From: Mediannikoviicoccus vaginalis
Lineage (GTDB): Bacteria > Bacillota > Clostridia > Tissierellales > Peptoniphilaceae
Assembly: GCF_928097925.1 (NCBI RefSeq)
Contig: NZ_CAKMRI010000001.1
Location: 1,674,001-1,738,000, forward strand
Reading direction: 5' to 3'
DNA: 64,000 bases
Position 1 is the first letter of the stretch, and every line of letters starts with the position of its first letter. The notes below the pieces were generated by a model. It ran no database searches, was not told where the DNA came from, and saw only the letters and a program-made list of their open reading frames with translations. This document shows, one piece after another, positions 1 through 6,657 of this stretch. Position numbers and translations under genes: made by a program.

Positions 1-40
1 AATGGTATAATGAAATCATATACATCGCTAATGACAGACT

Positions 41-159
41 AAATGATTTGCTGGCTCTTAAATTCTAGTTTTTTCAAAGAACCCGTCAAGGATCGCTTCG
101 CTTTTCTCCTTGACAGAACCTTTAGAAAAAACTTCATAACAATTAAGAGCAAATCATTT
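41..159 (+). other. Long imperfect stem-loop in the IS leader upstream of orfA
   Basis: Bases 41-64 pair with 141-159 (shared arm AAATGATTTGCT...CTTAA, with a 4-nt bulge). The inner arms around 68-95 and 105-135 also pair imperfectly, ending in GTCAAGGA / TCCTTGAC around a 14-nt loop. The whole 119-nt segment could therefore fold into one rod. It is present in both IS copies. Leader structures of this kind can shield a transposase gene from outside transcription, but that role is inference. Confidence 0.7.
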
Positions 160-186
160 TAATTACAAAATAGAAGGGAAAATTAA

Positions 187-480
187 ATGTCAAAATTAAA
201 AAGAAGAACATTCTCTCAAGAATTTAAAATCAAAATAGTACAACTTAAGCTTTTAGGAAACATGAAAACATCAGAAATATGTAAAATGTATGACCTAGAT
301 AGACAAACAATCCATAGATGGGTTGATGAATATAATAAACATGCTGAAATAGGAATGTCTGGAAAAGGAGTAGTTCCAGGACGAGATCTTGAAATATATC
401 AAAGATTAAAAGAACTTGAAATGGAGAATGAAATATTAAAAAAAGCCGAGGCATACTTTGCGAAGAAGAAGATAAGATAG
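187..480 (+). CDS. IS3-family transposase OrfA
   Basis: This 97-residue protein is the DNA-binding half of an IS3-type transposase. Residues 8-50 form the usual helix-turn-helix (FSQEF...LLGNMKTSEICKMYDLDRQTIHRW split over the motif), and residues 70-92 form a leucine-zipper-like helix ending in EILKKAEAYFAK, typical of OrfA. An AGAAGGGA ribosome site precedes the ATG. A slippery A_AAA_AAA heptamer at 438-444 is in the right phase for a -1 frameshift into the orfB frame, which is open from before that point. OrfAB fusion transposase is therefore the likely active enzyme. It is identical to the copy at 27608-27901. Confidence 0.93.
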   Translation: MSKLKRRTFSQEFKIKIVQLKLLGNMKTSEICKMYDLDRQTIHRWVDEYNKHAEIGMSGKGVVPGRDLEIYQRLKELEMENEILKKAEAYFAKKKIR

Positions 481-491
481 TAGACTTTGCG

Positions 492-1337
492 GTGGAACAT
501 CTAACAGAATATCCAGTGCGCATAGTATGCCGAGTATTGAATATTAATGAGCAAAGATACTACTACAGAAGAAAAAACCCTAGGAAACCAAGATATACTG
601 AAGAAGAAAAAAATCTAGTTAAAGAAATGTTCATAAAGCATAATAGAAGCTTCGGAAGAAGAATGCTTAAAGTGTGTCTACAAAGGGATAATATAGTTTT
701 TTCAGAGAAGAAAATAAGTAACATTATGAAAGAACTAGGGCTAGTAGGTAAATATGGTAGACCTAGAATAAAGAACGTATATACATGTGAAGAAACTAGT
801 GAAAAATACGTATCAGAAAACATATATAACGAAATGCCAGAAGAAGAACAAGATAAAGTAAATGCTTGGGCAATAGACTTTACAGAACAAAAAACAGCTG
901 AGAAAAAGGTATATACTTGTGCAATAATAGACATAAAAAGGAAGGTGCTTGTAGGAAACAAACAATCATTTAAAATGGATGCACAGTTTGCGGTTGACAC
1001 ATTAGAAGAAGCGATAAGAAAGTATGGTAAGCCAGATATGATACTTTCAGATAGAGGACCACAGTTCACAAGTAAGTTGTTTCAATCAACTTTAAAAGAA
1101 AATGGGATAATTAGCAGTATGTCCAGACCATATAGACCAGTAGATAATATATTCATAGAAACATTCTTTAAGAGCATGAAAACAGAAATAGGGTCAGTGA
1201 AACATTACACTGTAGAACAATACAAGATGATAGTAGAATATTGGACTAATTATTACAATACTGAAAGACCTCATAGTTCAATAGGATATTTAACTCCGCA
1301 CGAGTGTTTTTATGAGAAGCAAAGTTTTTGTCATTAA
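492..1337 (+). CDS. IS3-family transposase OrfB (DDE integrase core)
   Basis: This is the catalytic half of the transposase, 281 residues from a GTG codon, though it is probably made mainly as a frameshift fusion with OrfA (frame open back to at least 435). The integrase core carries the catalytic triad Asp129 (AIDFTE), Asp187 (LSDRGPQFTS) and Glu223 (NIFIETFFKS), with exactly 35 residues between the second Asp and the Glu, the DD(35)E spacing of the family. The C-terminal YYNTERPHSSIGYLTP signature is also present. No damage is visible, and it is identical to the inverted copy at 26751-27596, so both copies look recent and potentially active. Confidence 0.94.
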   Translation: MEHLTEYPVRIVCRVLNINEQRYYYRRKNPRKPRYTEEEKNLVKEMFIKHNRSFGRRMLKVCLQRDNIVFSEKKISNIMKELGLVGKYGRPRIKNVYTCEETSEKYVSENIYNEMPEEEQDKVNAWAIDFTEQKTAEKKVYTCAIIDIKRKVLVGNKQSFKMDAQFAVDTLEEAIRKYGKPDMILSDRGPQFTSKLFQSTLKENGIISSMSRPYRPVDNIFIETFFKSMKTEIGSVKHYTVEQYKMIVEYWTNYYNTERPHSSIGYLTPHECFYEKQSFCH

Positions 1338-1374
1338 TTTTAAGAGATTTATTTGAAAAAGGGGTACCATTTTC

Positions 1375-1723
1375 GAAATTTTTTTGGAACAAAAAAATTG
1401 TAGTCGAAGAATCTCATATACAGTAAGACCTTGGTTGGAAATAAGAATCTGGTAATAATAATTTGTTGGAAACATAACTACAAAAACAAAGAAAATCCAA
1501 CAAGATTTTCTTCATTTTTCACTGGGGTTTGGGGTGTCCCCAAGCGTTTTAAGGGTGTAAAAGGATGGGGTTTTAGGGGCAGGATATGAGGGGAAATCGC
1601 AATCTCCTTCATCCTGCCCCTAAAATTAGGAACGATATTGTTAATAAAACAAAATTTTTAAAAGTTAAAAAAACTTTAAGTAATAAAAAATTTTCATGGA
1701 AAGTTTTTTAAAACTTTCCACCC
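1375..1723. repeat. Mosaic intergenic repeats: half of a family B hairpin, then family A copy A1
   Basis: 1375-1416 is the right half of a family B hairpin (AATTTTTTT/AAAAAAATT arms, then GTCGAAGAATCTC) cut by the IS. 1490-1730 is family A, read on the minus strand. It contains a GAAAATC/GATTTTC hairpin, a block around GGGGTTTGGGGTGTCCCC, a 15-bp perfect stem whose arms are TTTTAGGGGCAGGAT and ATCCTGCCCCTAAAA (about 1572-1625), and a GGAAAGTTTT/AAAACTTTCC hairpin (about 1696-1722). The last hairpin, followed on the minus strand by a T-run, directly follows the arsM stop codon and can serve as its terminator. No gene is seen. Confidence 0.8.
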
Positions 1724-2500
1724 CTATTTGTATGCTGTTATTGTTGAACTCCTAATATAGTCCTTCAAATTAACTTCAGTAATACCCCACTTTGCGGCGT
1801 ATTCATCAGTAACATCTTTAGTATCTATATCAATATTTACAAAGCCTGCATTTTTAAGAATTTCTACTAACCTATCCAAGGTTACAGATCCTGCAACTCA
1901 TGTTCCATACATTCTAGGATTATCCAATACTGATTGAGGTAGCGGTTTTGCCTGTGTTATATCTGAAATTCCAATTCGTCCACCCTTTTTTAAAACTCTA
2001 TGAATTTCATTGTAGACCTGTTGCTTTTGAGTGGATAGATTTATAACGCAATTTGAAATAACAATATCCAAAGTATTGTCCGCCACAGGAAGGTATTCAA
2101 TTTCTCCAAGACGAAAGTCAACATTATTAAACTTTCTTTTCTTACCGATGTACCTTGCCTTTTCAACCATATCAATACTTGAGTCTACGCCGATTACATA
2201 ACCTTCATCACCAACGGCCTTTGCGGCAATAAAAACATCAAAGCCCTTTCCACATCCAAGGTCAAGCACTGTTTCGCCTATGGCTGGCTTTGCCTTTTCA
2301 TGAGGATTGCCACATCCAAGGCCCATGTTAGCTTCTTCAGGAACAGATTTAAGTTGTTCCTCTGAGTAGCCAAGGGCTCTATTAAGATTGTCGGAGTCAA
2401 CCTTTGTCTTTTCCTTTCCAGTTGCAATATTAGTATAAAAATCTCTAACGGATTTTCTAATTTCACTTTCACCTAAAGTTTTATTTTTTTCTTTATCCAT
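1724..2500 (-). CDS. arsM: Arsenite methyltransferase ArsM-like, probable selenoprotein (UGA at codon 201)
   Basis: The family is SAM-dependent As(III) methyltransferases. The SAM site is DLGCGKGFD (about residues 81-89), followed by VISNCVINLS with a conserved Cys and RVLKKGGRIGISDI. A TGA (plus-strand 1898-1900) interrupts the frame after MYGT, and the next codons continue the family sequence (VAGSVTLDRLVEILKNAGF) to a TAG at 1724-1726, giving 258 residues. The TGA sits where relatives have the conserved Cys of the CxxGA motif. Thirteen bases after it the RNA can form a UAACCU/AGGUUA stem with a UGGAU loop, the layout of a bacterial SECIS. The SD AGGAGG precedes the ATG, and the gene lies 9 bp after arsR. 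A nonsense mutation is the alternative explanation. Confidence 0.8.
1864..1897 (-). promoter_or_regulatory. Candidate bacterial SECIS element downstream of the arsM UGA
   Basis: On the minus strand, 13 nt after the TGA, TAACCT and AGGTTA form a 6-bp stem capped by the five-base loop TGGAT, which has guanosines at its second and third positions. The loop begins 19 nt after the UGA. Bacterial SECIS hairpins typically place a small G-containing apical loop 16-37 nt after the UGA. It lies wholly inside the downstream coding frame, as bacterial SECIS do. Confidence 0.65.
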
Positions 2501-2509
2501 AAGACCCTC

Positions 2510-2803
2510 CTAACATTCACTTCTTTTTTTATCTGAGTACTTTAAATCATTTATATAATTTTTAAAATCTACAAAAACATCTTTATCAATCCTGTAGTAG
2601 GACCACTTTCCTACCTGTCTTACCTTAACAAGCCCACACTGAAGCATTATCTTCATATGATAGGACAGGGTAGACTGGGATATGTGCAAAAATTCTAACA
2701 ATTCGCATGCACATAACTCTCCATCTCCAAGATAATTTAAAATTTGGAGCCTATTTGAATCGGAGAGGCATTTGAAAATTAAAAGTAGTTGTTTTTCTTT
2801 CAT
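2510..2803 (-). CDS. arsR: ArsR/SmtB-family metalloregulator
   Basis: This 97-residue winged-helix repressor is expected to leave DNA when it binds As(III)/Sb(III). The metal motif ELCACELL (helix alpha-3 type, two Cys) and the recognition helix ISQSTLSYHMKIM are visible. I chose the ATG at 2803 because GAGGTG lies just upstream. A longer frame to 2866 would begin inside the -35 box and cannot be translated from this promoter. It is transcribed with arsM, which starts 9 bp later, so autoregulated control of arsenic methylation is the likely arrangement. Confidence 0.9.
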   Translation of the reverse strand: MKEKQLLLIFKCLSDSNRLQILNYLGDGELCACELLEFLHISQSTLSYHMKIMLQCGLVKVRQVGKWSYYRIDKDVFVDFKNYINDLKYSDKKRSEC

Positions 2804-2837
2804 TTCACACCTCACATTGATATCTATCGATATATTT

Positions 2838-2888
2838 ATTATATAACTCACATCGACAGTTGTCAATGTATCTGTGAAAATATATAAT
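2838..2888. promoter_or_regulatory. Divergent overlapping promoters and ArsR operator
   Basis: Minus strand: TTGACA (2861-2866), 17-nt spacer, TATAAT (2838-2843), reading into arsR-arsM. Plus strand: TTGTCA (2860-2865), 17-nt spacer, TATAAT (2883-2888), reading into the gene at 2910. The two -35 boxes overlap back to back inside an 18-bp near-perfect palindrome, CATCGACAGTTGTCAATG (2851-2868). A second, similar half-site pattern (CATTGA...TCGATA) lies at about 2815-2831. A repressor on the palindrome would block both promoters; ArsR is the obvious candidate. Confidence 0.8.
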
Positions 2889-2909
2889 TATTTCACCAAG
2901 GAGGTAAAG

Positions 2910-3287
2910 ATGAAGAGAAAAATTACTTTAATAATTGGAATATTGATTGTCCTTTCAGTTGCTTTTTATTTAAAAAGAGAGAACATATCAACCATAACTT
3001 TTTACAACAAAACGGAAGAAAGCATAGAAAATTTTGAAATAAAATATAGCAGTGAAGAAAACTGGAAAAAAGTTGGAGAGATAAAGGCAAAGGAGAAGTT
3101 AAAAATAAAATCAATACCACCAGAAAACTTTCAAGAAGGTACCGTGGATTTAAGATATTTTGATAAAGCAGGCAATGAAAAAATAGAAAATATAGTTGGC
3201 TACACTGAAAAATTGTTAAAATTTCATGGGAAGGTGGAAATTTTATCTGTAGACAAAGATGGAGTTTTTAAATTGGAAATAAGATAA
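2910..3287 (+). CDS. Small membrane-anchored protein of unknown function, divergent from arsR
   Basis: The protein has 125 residues from the ATG at 2910, chosen because AGGAGG lies 7 bases upstream; a longer frame from 2874 has no such site. Residues 4-22 form a single hydrophobic helix (ITLIIGILIVLSVAFYL) after two basic residues, so the chain is either membrane-anchored with the rest outside or a secreted precursor. The remainder is charged, beta-rich and free of motifs I recognise. There is no Cys in the mature part, which argues against direct arsenite binding. Its promoter shares the ArsR operator with arsR-arsM, so expression in response to arsenic is plausible. Function unknown. Confidence 0.75.
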   Translation: MKRKITLIIGILIVLSVAFYLKRENISTITFYNKTEESIENFEIKYSSEENWKKVGEIKAKEKLKIKSIPPENFQEGTVDLRYFDKAGNEKIENIVGYTEKLLKFHGKVEILSVDKDGVFKLEIR

Positions 3288-3339
3288 AAAATTTAATGGG
3301 GTATTCCCTTAGGAAAATCTAAAGTTTTTTGAATTATAC

Positions 3340-3368
3340 TTGACAAATAAAGTATAGAATAATACAAT
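3340..3368 (+). promoter_or_regulatory. Promoter of the cysteine leader/cysK transcript
   Basis: TTGACA at 3340-3345 and TACAAT at 3363-3368 are separated by 17 bases. Transcription would start near 3375, leaving about a 200-nt leader before cysK. Confidence 0.8.
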
Positions 3369-3394
3369 CGAAACATATTGATGAGGCGATAAAA

Positions 3395-3478
3395 ATGAAA
3401 AACTTAAATAACTTTAAAAATTTCACAAGCCAAGCATTCTGTTGTTGTTCTATAAAAAATTTTATAGGACTTATTTGA
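3395..3478 (+). CDS. Cysteine-rich leader peptide (27 aa) for attenuation of cysK-cysE
   Basis: A short frame with GAGG 7-8 bases before the ATG encodes 27 residues. Residues 16-18 are Cys-Cys-Cys, encoded by three consecutive TGT codons (3440-3448). The downstream stretch contains a CTATAAAA/TTTTATAG hairpin right after those codons, an AATATTT/AAATATT hairpin (about 3489-3513) and then a strong intrinsic terminator before cysK. The arrangement matches amino-acid attenuators: a ribosome stalled at Cys codons when Cys-tRNA is scarce would change folding and let RNA polymerase continue. The peptide itself is unlikely to have another role. Peptide and terminator are seen directly; the mechanism is inferred. 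Confidence 0.75.
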   Translation: MKNLNNFKNFTSQAFCCCSIKNFIGLI

Positions 3479-3526
3479 ATGTGAATCAATATTTTAAATT
3501 TTTTTAAATATTAAGAAAGATTTTAA

Positions 3527-3560
3527 GATTATATGATTCCATATAATCTCTTTTTTTTTA
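3527..3560 (+). terminator. Attenuator terminator before cysK
   Basis: GATTATATG (3527-3535) pairs with CATATAATC (3540-3548) over a 4-nt loop and is followed by a run of nine T. It lies after the leader peptide and 22 bases before the cysK start, so it would stop transcription before the structural genes. GAATCA at 3483-3488 can pair with TGATTC at 3534-3539, a possible competing antiterminator pairing. Confidence 0.85.
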
Positions 3561-3581
3561 GAATTTATTGGAGGGAAGAAA

Positions 3582-4472
3582 ATGACAAAATTATTAGATA
3601 CAGTTGGAGAATCAAAGTTAGTACAATTAGAAAACATTGGTGGAGGAAAGATCTTTGTAAAAGTAGAAAAATCTAACCCAGCAGGATCAGTTAAAGACAG
3701 GGCAGCCCTTTACATGATTAAAGGTGCCATAGAAGACGGATCACTAAAAGAAGGCATGGAAATAGTTGAACCGACAAGTGGCAATACTGGCATTGCCCTT
3801 GCTATGATTGGCCGTGCACTTGGTTACAAGGTAAATATTGTAATGCCAGAATCTATGTCAATTGAAAGAAGAAGACTCATTGAAGCCTTTGGTGCCAACC
3901 TAATCCTTACAGGAGAAGGTGGAATGCAAGGGGCAGTGGATAAAGCAAAGGAACTTGTTGATACAGGAAACTACTTCATGCCAAACCAATTTGAAAATAA
4001 ATACAATGCTGTGGCACACGAAGAAACAACAGGTCCAGAAATTTATGAAGACTTGAAGGACATCACAGGCTTTATGGCAGGAATTGGAACTGGAGGAACT
4101 GTAACAGGTGTTGGAAGATTTTTAAAATCAAGGGATGAAAATATAAAAATTTGGGGACTTGAACCAGATGAATCTCCACTTCTTACAAGAGGAGAAGCGG
4201 GACCTCACAAGATTCAAGGAATTGGAGCAAACTTTGTCCCAGGAGTTTTAGATACAAAATTATTAGATAAGACAATTACTGTTAAATCTGAAGAAGCAAT
4301 AGAAATGGCAAGAAGACTTTCTCGTGAAGAAGGACTACTTGTTGGTATATCAGCTGGCGCTAATGTTGTAGGTGCACTAAAAATGCAAGAGGAACTTGGT
4401 GGAAATATTGTTACAGTGGCACCGGACACAGCTGAAAGATATATGTCCACTGAACTATTTAAGAATGATTAA
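3582..4472 (+). CDS. cysK: Cysteine synthase (O-acetylserine sulfhydrylase)
   Basis: This cytosolic PLP enzyme makes cysteine from O-acetylserine and sulfide. It has 296 residues, close to the family norm of about 300. The PLP lysine is Lys38 in NPAGSVKDR. The substrate loop [12 protein letters not shown] follows at about residues 64-75, and the phosphate-cradling glycine loop [10 protein letters not shown] is in the middle. The late SAGAN motif is also present. GGAGG precedes the ATG. It overlaps cysE by 8 bp (ATGATTAA), so the two last steps of cysteine synthesis are coupled. Control is probably by the leader attenuator upstream. Confidence 0.95.
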   Translation: MTKLLDTVGESKLVQLENIGGGKIFVKVEKSNPAGSVKDRAALYMIKGAIEDGSLKEGMEIVEPTSGNTGIALAMIGRALGYKVNIVMPESMSIERRRLIEAFGANLILTGEGGMQGAVDKAKELVDTGNYFMPNQFENKYNAVAHEETTGPEIYEDLKDITGFMAGIGTGGTVTGVGRFLKSRDENIKIWGLEPDESPLLTRGEAGPHKIQGIGANFVPGVLDTKLLDKTITVKSEEAIEMARRLSREEGLLVGISAGANVVGALKMQEELGGNIVTVAPDTAERYMSTELFKND

Positions 4473-5016
4473 GTATTTAAAAAAAATTAAGAAATATGGG
4501 GAATTTATATTACTAAAGGACCCAGCTTGTAAAAGTTTATTTGAAGCAATCTTTATGTATCCCACAGTTTCTTGCGTCGTGAGACACAGGATTGCCCACT
4601 ACTTTTATGAAAAAAATCACACTACACTGGCAAGATGGATTTCAAAAAGAGCCAGGAAGAAAACAGGCATTGAAATCCATCCAGGAGCAAAAATTGGCAA
4701 GAACCTCTTTATTGATCACGGCATGGCTGTGGTCATTGGAGAGACTGCGGAGATTGGAGACAACTGTCACATGTACCACAACATAACCCTTGGAGGAACA
4801 GGTAATGAAAAGGAAAGGAAAAGACATCCTACGGTTGGCAACAACGTAATAATTGGAACAGGTGCAACTGTCCTTGGTCCAGTGGTAATTGGAGAAGGAG
4901 CAAAAATTGGGGCAGGTGCCTTAGTTCTCACAGACATTCCTGCCAACTCAACTGCAGTGGGAGCTCCTGCTAAGGTAGTTAAATTTCACGACCCTAGCGA
5001 GAATAAGTTCCATTAA
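4465..5016 (+). CDS. cysE: Serine O-acetyltransferase
   Basis: This enzyme acetylates serine with acetyl-CoA to supply O-acetylserine to CysK. It has 183 residues from the ATG at 4465, which overlaps the cysK stop; a longer frame starting at 4396 lies inside cysK. The hexapeptide left-handed beta-helix is clear: [41 protein letters not shown] and the later [24 protein letters not shown] run. The catalytic His of [12 protein letters not shown] is present. The N-terminal extension is short, as in the Gram-positive type. The C-terminal tail ends EDPSENKFH-like, with the final residues available for CysK binding in principle. Confidence 0.94.
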   Translation: MIKYLKKIKKYGEFILLKDPACKSLFEAIFMYPTVSCVVRHRIAHYFYEKNHTTLARWISKRARKKTGIEIHPGAKIGKNLFIDHGMAVVIGETAEIGDNCHMYHNITLGGTGNEKERKRHPTVGNNVIIGTGATVLGPVVIGEGAKIGAGALVLTDIPANSTAVGAPAKVVKFHDPSENKFH

Positions 5017-5679
5017 ACTTTTAGCAAGTTTTTTATATTATTAAATTTTATTTTATAGATGTAATATGTTTAAAGTAGATTTCCATCTTTCTACATCAGG
5101 GGACTACACAAATATGTGAAAAGATGGAGTTTACGAAATTGAATTAAAATATATAGAAGTAAGAAATGAGAAGTTAGAAGTTGGAGAAGCAGAACGCATT
5201 TGATAAATCAAATGCGAGCTTCTTCGACTTCAATTTTTTTACAAAAAATTTTCGTTTAGAATGACATTCATGGAAGAAAATAGCTATACTACAATGAAAA
5301 TATTTCGTCATTGTCATGTTGAGCGAGCGTAGCGAGTCGAAACATCTCTGAAAAAAATTGAGATGTTAGAAGTGAGACAATAGAGAAAAAGAAAGTCTCC
5401 AAAACACAATTATAAAACTAGAAGAAAATCCAACAAGACTTTCTACTTCCTTTACTGGGGTTTGGGGTATCCCCAAGCGTTTTAAGGGTGTAAAAGGTTG
5501 GGTTTCAGGGATAGGATATGAGGGGAAATCTTAAGTCCCCTTCATCCTGTCCCTGAATGTTAAAAGAGAAATTATACTAGAAATAAAAAAAGGTAGTAGG
5601 TCCTAGACCTACAAAACAAAAAAATAAACTTTTCATAGAAAGTTTTTGAAACTTTCGCTCCTATTTTTAATTTGGTATC
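5017..5679. repeat. Mosaic intergenic repeats: purine-rich tract, hairpins, families B and C, family A copy A2
   Basis: No gene is supported here. 5157-5190 is a purine-rich AGAAATGAGAAGTTAGAAG-type tract. It is followed by a perfect hairpin CGCATTTGAT/ATCAAATGCG (about 5194-5215), a family B hairpin read on the minus strand (about 5219-5275), and a family C piece GAGCGAGCGTAGCGAGTCG with ACATCTC (about 5305-5350). Family A copy A2 follows at about 5412-5668. It has the same four blocks as A1, with stem arms CAGGGATAGGAT and ATCCTGTCCCTG, and an extra GTAGGTC/GACCTAC hairpin. A short piece near 5110-5160 looks like degraded coding sequence. Confidence 0.75.
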
Positions 5680-5716
5680 TTGCATTACACGGTAGCATGT
5701 ATTATAATGTAATCAG
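5680..5716 (+). promoter_or_regulatory. Promoter and candidate PadR operator
   Basis: TTGCAT (5680-5685), a 17-nt spacer and TATAAT (5703-5708) form a strong promoter for the padR operon. It is bracketed by an inverted repeat ATTACA...TGTAAT (about 5683-5713). PadR repressors commonly bind ATGT/ACAT-type inverted repeats over their own promoters, so autoregulation is likely. Confidence 0.7.
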
Positions 5717-5725
5717 GAGGTAGGG

Positions 5726-6040
5726 ATGAATATACAATTCAAAAAAGGTGTACTTGAACTATTGGTACTTGCTCTCCTAAATGACAGGGACTGTTATGGT
5801 TATGAGCTAGTGGAAGAGATTTCCAAGTATGTGGATATTTCTGAAGGTACCATATACCCCCTTCTAAGACGGTTTAGTAATGGTGGATTGGTGGAGTCCT
5901 ACTTGCAGGAGTCGGAGTCGGGGCCACCGAGAAAATATTATAGGCTTACGGAAGAGGGAAAGGAAAATTTCAAAGTACAGATTAATCAGTGGAATGACTT
6001 TATAAAAGGCGTAGAAGAATTATTGGGGAGGTTAGTATGA
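5726..6040 (+). CDS. PadR-family transcriptional regulator
   Basis: This 104-residue winged helix-turn-helix protein opens with the family pattern [24 protein letters not shown], followed by the recognition helix [13 protein letters not shown] and the wing [14 protein letters not shown]. It is the short subfamily that pairs with DUF1700 membrane proteins. AGGAGGT precedes the ATG. The stop overlaps the next start (ATGA), so the regulator and the two envelope proteins behind it are made together. It is likely an autorepressor responding to envelope stress or a small ligand; the inducer cannot be read from sequence. Confidence 0.93.
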   Translation: MNIQFKKGVLELLVLALLNDRDCYGYELVEEISKYVDISEGTIYPLLRRFSNGGLVESYLQESESGPPRKYYRLTEEGKENFKVQINQWNDFIKGVEELLGRLV

Positions 6041-6657
6041 AAAGGGTCGAATTTATGGACCTATTAAGGTATTATTTATCAGAACTGCCTAAGACGGTGG
6101 TGGATGAAATTTTAGAAGAATACAATTTACATTTTCAAGAGGGCATGAGCCATGGCAAAACTGAAGAGGAAATTTCTAAAGATCTCGGTTCGCCAAAGAC
6201 TATTGCCCATGAGTATTTAAATTATGAAAGCAGAAAACCAAAAGCTTCAAACTCTAGTACTTCTAAAAAATCAAAGGGATTTTTTAGAGATGGTGCGGGC
6301 AATTTAAACTGGGCGCTTATATTACTTTTAATTGTACTTTCACCATTTTGGGGTTCAATTGTAATTGCTCTTGCTGCTACAATTTTTGCGGTTATTGTTA
6401 CTGTAGGTGCCTTAGGAATTTCAGCCATAGCGGCGGGAGTTGCAGTTTTAGTTGCAACACTATTTCCGTTTTTACCCTTTGTAGATGTAGGACCAGGGTT
6501 TACAATGTTAAGCCCGATTACAAGAACATTTTCTTCACTGGCAGCCCTTGTGCTAGGTGTGATTGTAATAAAGCTTATGATAAATTTAATTGCATTTTTA
6601 AGTAAGAAGATTAGAGACAAATACCGCACTTACAAATGGAAAAGGAGCAGAGAATGA
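6037..6657 (+). CDS. DUF1700 (HAAS) membrane protein
   Basis: The protein has 206 residues. The first 65 form the alpha-helical HAAS domain found next to PadR regulators ([10 protein letters not shown]...[39 protein letters not shown]). A Lys/Ser linker follows, then three hydrophobic stretches at about residues 88-118, 120-145 and 160-188, and a basic C-terminus. In known PadR-DUF1700-DUF4097 sets the HAAS protein is thought to connect the membrane to the regulator. It overlaps padR by 4 bp and the following gene by 4 bp, so the three act as one unit. Confidence 0.85.
   Translation: MKRVEFMDLLRYYLSELPKTVVDEILEEYNLHFQEGMSHGKTEEEISKDLGSPKTIAHEYLNYESRKPKASNSSTSKKSKGFFRDGAGNLNWALILLLIVLSPFWGSIVIALAATIFAVIVTVGALGISAIAAGVAVLVATLFPFLPFVDVGPGFTMLSPITRTFSSLAALVLGVIVIKLMINLIAFLSKKIRDKYRTYKWKRSRE

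Larger units (their letters stand above)
1..1374 (+). mobile_element. IS3-family insertion sequence, copy 1 (first 3 bp outside the window)
   Basis: The element matches, by eye and through identical OrfA and OrfB translations, the inverted copy at 26714-28090. That copy is 1377 bp; here 1374 bp are present, so the window opens three bases inside the left end. The terminal inverted repeats share the core GA(G/A)AATGGTA, with the right end at 1365-1374 reading as its complement. The bases after the right end (GAA, 1375-1377) match the 3-bp target duplication seen at copy 2 (TTC on the other strand). It carries a two-frame transposase and a large hairpin leader at 41-159. The insertion lies in a family B hairpin repeat. 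Confidence 0.93.

Noticed and set aside
1898-2500. arsM as a simple truncated 200-residue gene or pseudogene
   Set aside because: The frame continues intact after the UGA at the site of a conserved Cys, and a SECIS-like hairpin is placed correctly. A pseudogene remains possible but explains less.
2804-2866. N-terminal extension of ArsR starting at 2866
   Set aside because: It would start inside the -35 box of its own promoter; the ATG at 2803 has a proper ribosome site.
5100-5160. Possible fragment of a paralogue of the protein at 2910-3287 (similar KDGVYEIELK end)
   Set aside because: The match is about ten residues and lies in low-complexity AT-rich DNA. It is too weak to call.
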